A DNA stretch of 64,000 nt, taken from positions 3,506,238-3,570,237 of the forward strand of contig OZ025245.1 in assembly GCA_964019155.1 (NCBI GenBank), read 5' to 3'. The notes beneath the pieces are model-generated. The model worked only from the letters and a program-made list of their open reading frames with translations. It was not told where the DNA came from and did no database searches. Position numbers and translations under genes: made by a program. This DNA is from Osedax fenrisi (lineage: Eukaryota > Annelida > Polychaeta > Sabellida > Siboglinidae). This document shows positions 55,477-64,000 of the stretch, piece after piece (within the stretch, counting starts at the first letter, position 1; each line of letters begins with the position of its first letter).

Positions 55477-55797
55477 TACAGACTTTATATACACATAACA
55501 TATGCTTATAATACAACTCGTCTGTACCTCACCACTAATCACCTACTACTAGGGGATTCTAGAAGAAGTACTAGTCCTCCCTCCACGAATGTATTCGAAA
55601 TCCTGCTATACGAGCTCCTAGAACACATCTTTGCATACCTGGAGTCTCTATCATTAAATAATCTCTCCTCGGTGAATCATTGGCTGAGAGGGTACTGCTA
55701 CGGTTGGGTGTGGCCTAAACGAGGTATCGCTACGTTTAATTGGACGAGACGGCCAAGAAAAGTACACCATTGGATGCAGAGCGAAGAGGGGTGTTAA
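55477..55797 (+). pseudogene. GC-richer open stretch with F-box-like segment
   Basis: 106 codons open between TAA at 55474 and TAA at 55795, in the only clearly GC-richer patch of this part of the window. From about 55594 it reads Phe-Glu-Ile-Leu-Leu-Tyr-Glu-Leu-Leu-Glu-His-Ile-Phe-Ala-Tyr-Leu, then Leu-Ser-Ser-Val-Asn-His-Trp. That resembles the start of an F-box (Leu-Pro-x-Glu-Leu-Leu...Ile-Phe-x-Tyr-Leu). There is no early Met, so it would be an exon or a fragment. The last 35 residues are Trp/Arg-rich and unrecognised. It may be fortuitous. Confidence 0.25.
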
Positions 55798-55862
55798 CTC
55801 TATTTATTAGTGTATATGTATTCATAGTTGTAATAAGTTCATATGTATGATATTATTGTTAT

Positions 55863-56320
55863 ACCAAAGATTTTCCGAAGGAAAGATATAACACTTACGC
55901 GAAATCGTGTAATTCGAATTTGTATACAAAATACCCCAGTTCCACCTATAGCGGGTTACTTTTAGGAACTATGTGTTGTTTATAATGTAAATTCGTATTT
56001 AACTATACACTTTTAAAATGTTAAATAATATGATTTAAATTAATATTTATATGATGAAAACTAAGTGTTCATTACTGATATATAACAAACAAATATGATA
56101 TTTATGTTTTAAATGCTATAAGTATATATTTAGTATGTAAAAGCTAATTTATATTGCATGTAATTTAATATAGCAATGAAAACATTGTTGTATGCAAACA
56201 GAGCCGAACCTAAATCTATTTCAATGATTTCGATACTACTGCTAGCAGCGGCAGGGGATATTACGAAATTACGTTGAATGCATAGGGAGTGTTATATCTT
56301 TGCTTCGCAAAATCTTTGGT
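55863..56320. mobile_element. MITE with about 33-bp terminal inverted repeats
   Basis: The left end ACCAAAGATTTTCCGAAGGA...ATAACACT (55863-55895) and the right end (56288-56320) are inverted copies, differing mainly by a CCGAAGG/GCGAAGC swap that keeps a local self-complement. Flanks read TTAT and TATAC, compatible with a TA or TTA target duplication, as in Tc1/mariner or PIF/Harbinger MITEs. The 458-bp body has no coding frame. Confidence 0.75.
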
Positions 56321-56824
56321 TATACTAACGACATTCTTAATATATGCTACTTATAGTTTATTAATATAATTCCGTATATTATATTTAATATTCTGGAAAT
56401 AAATATTCATTAATTCATTCATTCATGTATGATAGATTATTAGATTTGTATCAATATAAATCGTGAAATCTTTTATACATTTTAACGTATTAAATCAATA
56501 ATACAACTTATATCGTATCTCCTCCTCTTCCTACAAGACACGCCCCCAACCTCATTTTTTATATGTTATACTTTTCTACTTACCTTTCATCACTCTTACG
56601 CCTCGCTCACTATATTGTTTATATACTCATCGTATTTAAATGCACAACCTCCCAGCAAACAGGAATAGCATCCTTAAAGCACCAATAAAGCATTATGCAT
56701 GATTAAACACCATTAGGACACCATTAAAGCATTTACATTGTATTAAAGCACCGGTAAAACATTATTATGGCATTCATATTTAAGCATGTTTAAGCATGGT
56801 TAAGCATGTATATTAAAACACCCT
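56321..56824. other. Spacer with TAAAGCA-type short repeats
   Basis: From about 56640 it contains many divergent, similarly spaced copies of TAAAGCAC/TAAAGCAT/TAAGCATG. They include a tight run of three TTAAGCATG near 56789-56810, just before the TAG array. No gene was recognised. Confidence 0.55.
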
Positions 56825-60349
<3,525 letters not shown>

Positions 60350-60427
60350 CGTCCACCTTATATAGCCCTTCACTCTCCCCTACGATGTACTCTCTTTAAT
60401 GCTAGATCTGTTAGGAATAAATATGAC

Positions 60428-63154
60428 ATGCTATCACAATATATATGTGATTCACATTTTGATCTAATCGCTATCACTGAGACATGGCTATCTGATGATG
60501 ATTTAAGTATTTCATCACAGCTTACCCCCAATAAGTTTACACTAATTCAAGACAATAGATCTAAGAAAGGTGGTGGTGTAGCCCTGCTCTACAATAGTAA
60601 CCTAACTGTTATTAATACATCTATCCATTCTCTAACTTCTTGTCAAGTTATTTCATGTCGAATAAAATGTTCTACACAATGCCATTTTACTCTAATATTA
60701 ATTTATCGTCCCCCTCATTCCAACATTCAAACATTTATTACTGAACTCAGACAAATAACTTCCTTAATCTCATCTCCCAATACCCTACTACTAGGTGATT
60801 TCAATATACATGTCAATACTCCCTCATCCACCCCTAACTTCCACCAACTAATATATGAGCACTCTCTGACACAACACGTATCTTTCCCTACTCATATCCA
60901 CGGAAATACACTCGATCTTATCATTACACCATCTGACTCCACGATTATATCCAATATCTACCGAGACTTACTCATATCTGATCATTACGCCATTTGCTTC
61001 TCGTTAGCATTCCCTATACCTCACATTCCTACTCAATTCACTCAATACCGTAAGATCACATCTATCAATTCCTTGTCTTTCTCCAACCATATCATTACAT
61101 CACTCTCTACATCCACCTCTAAATTTCCTATTCATATTGACTGTCTTAATCACAATCTTAAATTAGCTCTTGATTTATTCGCTCCATTATGTGTTCGTAA
61201 ATCTCATACCAAACCACGGTCTCCTTGGTTTAACTCTGATTTACATAACCTCAGACTTATTTATCGTCGGAATAATAAACGCTGGTCTCTTTCCCACTCT
61301 CCCTCTGATCTTATATCTCTCAAGAGTTCTAGATGTAATTATCGATGCAAGCTATCCTCTACTAAATCATCTTATTATATCAATCTCTTATCTGATCTTA
61401 ATCCAAACTCTAAGAAGGCTTTCGACCTGTCTTTTTCCATTATTGGAAAACATAAAAAGAAATCCCTCCCTGAACGAGATGATATGACTCTATGTGCAGA
61501 CTTTGCACAGTTCTTCCAGGATAAAGTAAAAAAGATAATCGATCATCTCCCTAACTGCCTTCCTATCAGTTATGATCAAATTCTCGCTTATCCTCATCAC
61601 TGGTCCTGTTTTGAATCGCCCTCTCCCTCCTTCATACTCCATTTAATACAGCGATCTAAATCTAACTCTCCCATAGACCCCATTCCACTACTCCTTCTCA
61701 AGAATATTGCTCCCACTTTGATCCTACACTTTTGTGACATTATTCGTACGTCCCTATTTACCTCTGTGGTTCCTGATTCTATGAAGTTAGCCTACATTAC
61801 TCCAATCCTCAAGAAGTCCTCACTTGATACTTCCATTCTTTCAAATTACAGACCAATTTCTCAATTGTCTACTATTTCGAAAGTACTTGAACGGGTTGTT
61901 TCCAGTCAGCTCACCTCATATTTGGTGTCAAACTCTATTGCTGACAAATTCCAAAGTGCGTATCTTCCCCTTAGAGGTACAGAGACAGCTCTAACTAAGA
62001 TTATTGACGACATAGCTATTTCAATTGACTCCAACTCCCCTACGTATTTAATACTTCTTGACCTTTCGTCTGCATTTGACACTGTTAACCATGCTATTCT
62101 TAGTAATAGACTAAATTCTATTGGAATTCATGGCCAAGTTCATAACTGGCTGATGTCATTTGTTTCGAATAGATCGTATTCTATTAGGATTAATAACTCG
62201 TCCTCTTCTCAATTCACTCAAGCTCATGGTGTCCCTCAGGGGTCAGTTCTTGGGCCAATTCTTTTCATTATCTACATTCTCCCCATCCAAGCCATTATCT
62301 CCAAATATCCTCTCGTTAAATATCATCTATATGCTGATGATCTCCAACTGTATACCTCATTCCCACCCCATACTGATCATATTCACATAGAGTCATCTCT
62401 TTCATCATGCCTGGCTGATCTACGTTCTTGGTTCTCTGTGAATTCACTCTCTCTCAATATTACTAAAACTGATTCTATAATATTTTCTAAATCCAATACA
62501 TTTTTCAAACTTACCTCTCCTGATCTCCTTTCAATTCCCACCTCCTCAATAGTTACCACCCTTGGCATTAGGCTATCTTCTAACCTCGACTTCTCATCCC
62601 AAATTTCTACTATTATACAAAAGGCCCAATACTTCATCTATAACATTTCTAAAGTACGAAGAAAGCTTACTTTCTCTGTCACTCTTAATCTAATTAATAC
62701 TCTAGTATTTAGTCGCATCAGATATTGTATGTCATTATACACATCCATATCCATCCGACTCCTAAGGAAATTAGAATCTATACAACGTCGATCGGTGCGT
62801 CTCCTCTACTGCCTGAGAAAAGATGATCATACGTCAATAACACTGCTAATGAAGACCCTCGGGTGGCTTCCTGCTAGAAAACTGGCCGAATATCAACTTC
62901 TCTGTTTGGCCCATAAAGTCGTTTATACTGGAGAACCTGAATATCTAGCTGATCTGATTAAACCATTCTCTACGAGAGTTCAAAGATCAGCTAACCGTTA
63001 CCAGATACACGCACCTTCAGCGCACTCGACTACTGGTCTTCTGGCGTTCTCGGTGTCTGCTCCTCACTACTGGAATCGACTGCCTCTATTCATTAGATCA
63101 TGTTCGAATCTAATCAGATTTAGAAAACTAATGTATGTATTATTATCTAAATAA
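60428..63154 (+). CDS. LINE ORF2: APE endonuclease and reverse transcriptase
   Basis: 908 residues from the first Met, without interruption. Endonuclease: Thr-Glu18-Thr-Trp, Gly-Gly-Gly-Val near 48-51, Tyr-Arg-Pro-Pro near 93, Gly-Asp124-Phe-Asn126, Gly-Asn-Thr-Leu-Asp, Ser-Asp185-His186. Reverse transcriptase: Asn-Tyr-Arg-Pro-Ile-Ser, motif A Leu-Asp545-Leu...Phe-Asp551, motif B Gly601-Val-Pro-Gln-Gly-Ser, motif C Tyr635-Ala-Asp-Asp, then a Leu-Asn...Lys-Thr motif. The C-terminal domain has Leu-Gly-Trp-Leu-Pro, Tyr-Leu-Ala-Asp-Leu and Tyr-Trp-Asn-Arg-Leu-Pro, as in CR1/L2/Crack/Daphne-like elements. The frame is open back to 60350; the 26 extra codons carry Leu-Phe-Asn-Ala-Arg-Ser, which holds the endonuclease Asn. 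The Met at 60428 would therefore give an incomplete endonuclease. It nicks target DNA and copies the element RNA at the nick. All catalytic residues are present. Confidence 0.93.
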   Translation: MLSQYICDSHFDLIAITETWLSDDDLSISSQLTPNKFTLIQDNRSKKGGGVALLYNSNLTVINTSIHSLTSCQVISCRIKCSTQCHFTLILIYRPPHSNIQTFITELRQITSLISSPNTLLLGDFNIHVNTPSSTPNFHQLIYEHSLTQHVSFPTHIHGNTLDLIITPSDSTIISNIYRDLLISDHYAICFSLAFPIPHIPTQFTQYRKITSINSLSFSNHIITSLSTSTSKFPIHIDCLNHNLKLALDLFAPLCVRKSHTKPRSPWFNSDLHNLRLIYRRNNKRWSLSHSPSDLISLKSSRCNYRCKLSSTKSSYYINLLSDLNPNSKKAFDLSFSIIGKHKKKSLPERDDMTLCADFAQFFQDKVKKIIDHLPNCLPISYDQILAYPHHWSCFESPSPSFILHLIQRSKSNSPIDPIPLLLLKNIAPTLILHFCDIIRTSLFTSVVPDSMKLAYITPILKKSSLDTSILSNYRPISQLSTISKVLERVVSSQLTSYLVSNSIADKFQSAYLPLRGTETALTKIIDDIAISIDSNSPTYLILLDLSSAFDTVNHAILSNRLNSIGIHGQVHNWLMSFVSNRSYSIRINNSSSSQFTQAHGVPQGSVLGPILFIIYILPIQAIISKYPLVKYHLYADDLQLYTSFPPHTDHIHIESSLSSCLADLRSWFSVNSLSLNITKTDSIIFSKSNTFFKLTSPDLLSIPTSSIVTTLGIRLSSNLDFSSQISTIIQKAQYFIYNISKVRRKLTFSVTLNLINTLVFSRIRYCMSLYTSISIRLLRKLESIQRRSVRLLYCLRKDDHTSITLLMKTLGWLPARKLAEYQLLCLAHKVVYTGEPEYLADLIKPFSTRVQRSANRYQIHAPSAHSTTGLLAFSVSAPHYWNRLPLFIRSCSNLIRFRKLMYVLLSK

Positions 63155-63248
63155 TCTCACCTTTGTTATACTTGAGTTATATTTACTATTTTTCATTTAA
63201 TTCGACGACAATGAATTATATTAATTCTGGAGTCACAAAACAATAAAT
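63155..63248 (+). other. LINE 3' UTR
   Basis: Short AT-rich sequence between the ORF2 stop and the ATT tail. It contains CAATAAAT at 63241-63248, a plausible polyadenylation signal. No further structure was recognised. Confidence 0.6.
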
Positions 63249-63274
63249 ATTATTATTATTATTATTATTATTAT

Positions 63275-64000
<726 letters not shown>

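Overview
This is eukaryotic, very AT-rich repeat DNA that looks like an animal, most likely arthropod, genome. I infer that from the mobile-element complement: two CR1/L2-like LINEs, a Ty3/gypsy LTR remnant, a hAT remnant and MITE-like elements. They sit around a long satellite array and huge microsatellites. I see no host gene, rRNA or tRNA that I can defend, and no bacterial operon structure. Species cannot be set from this window.

Layout. 1-2560: the 5' part of a LINE on the minus strand. It has a GC-richer 5' leader, an intact ORF1 with a PHD-type zinc finger (1195-2190), and the start of ORF2, an apurinic-type endonuclease that stays open to the window edge (1-1194). 2560-6283: AT-rich DNA holding a ~0.4 kb imperfect inverted repeat (3014-3430 against 4575-5003), TA and CA tracts, and a (CTATAT)n array of ~0.82 kb. 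6283-49692: a tandem satellite with 67 copies of a landmark and a monomer of ~624-662 bp, interrupted once (11656-12948) by an internally deleted Ty3/gypsy element. The satellite is a mosaic of multi-monomer segmental duplications. 49693-50156: a decayed hAT transposase C-terminus sits exactly at the array edge. 50157-56820: AT-rich DNA with TA tracts, a motif cluster, a possible pogo/Tigger-like transposase scrap, a MITE (55863-56320) and a weak F-box-like open stretch. 56825-60127: 1101 consecutive triplets, all TAG except three CAG. 60128-63275: a second, 5'-truncated LINE on the plus strand with a complete ORF2 (endonuclease plus reverse transcriptase). 63275-64000: a second (TAG)n array running off the window.

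How the parts work together. The only intact protein machinery is that of the LINEs: ORF1 would bind element RNA, and ORF2 nicks the target and primes reverse transcription. In both LINEs ORF1 and ORF2 lie in the same frame, separated by a single UGA followed by C. No in-frame AUG lies between that UGA and the first endonuclease motif, so a full endonuclease seems to require reading through the UGA. I regard this as the most interesting observation in the window. The second is the nested 13-, 14- and 39-monomer duplication structure of the satellite, which can be followed by its ladder of monomer lengths.
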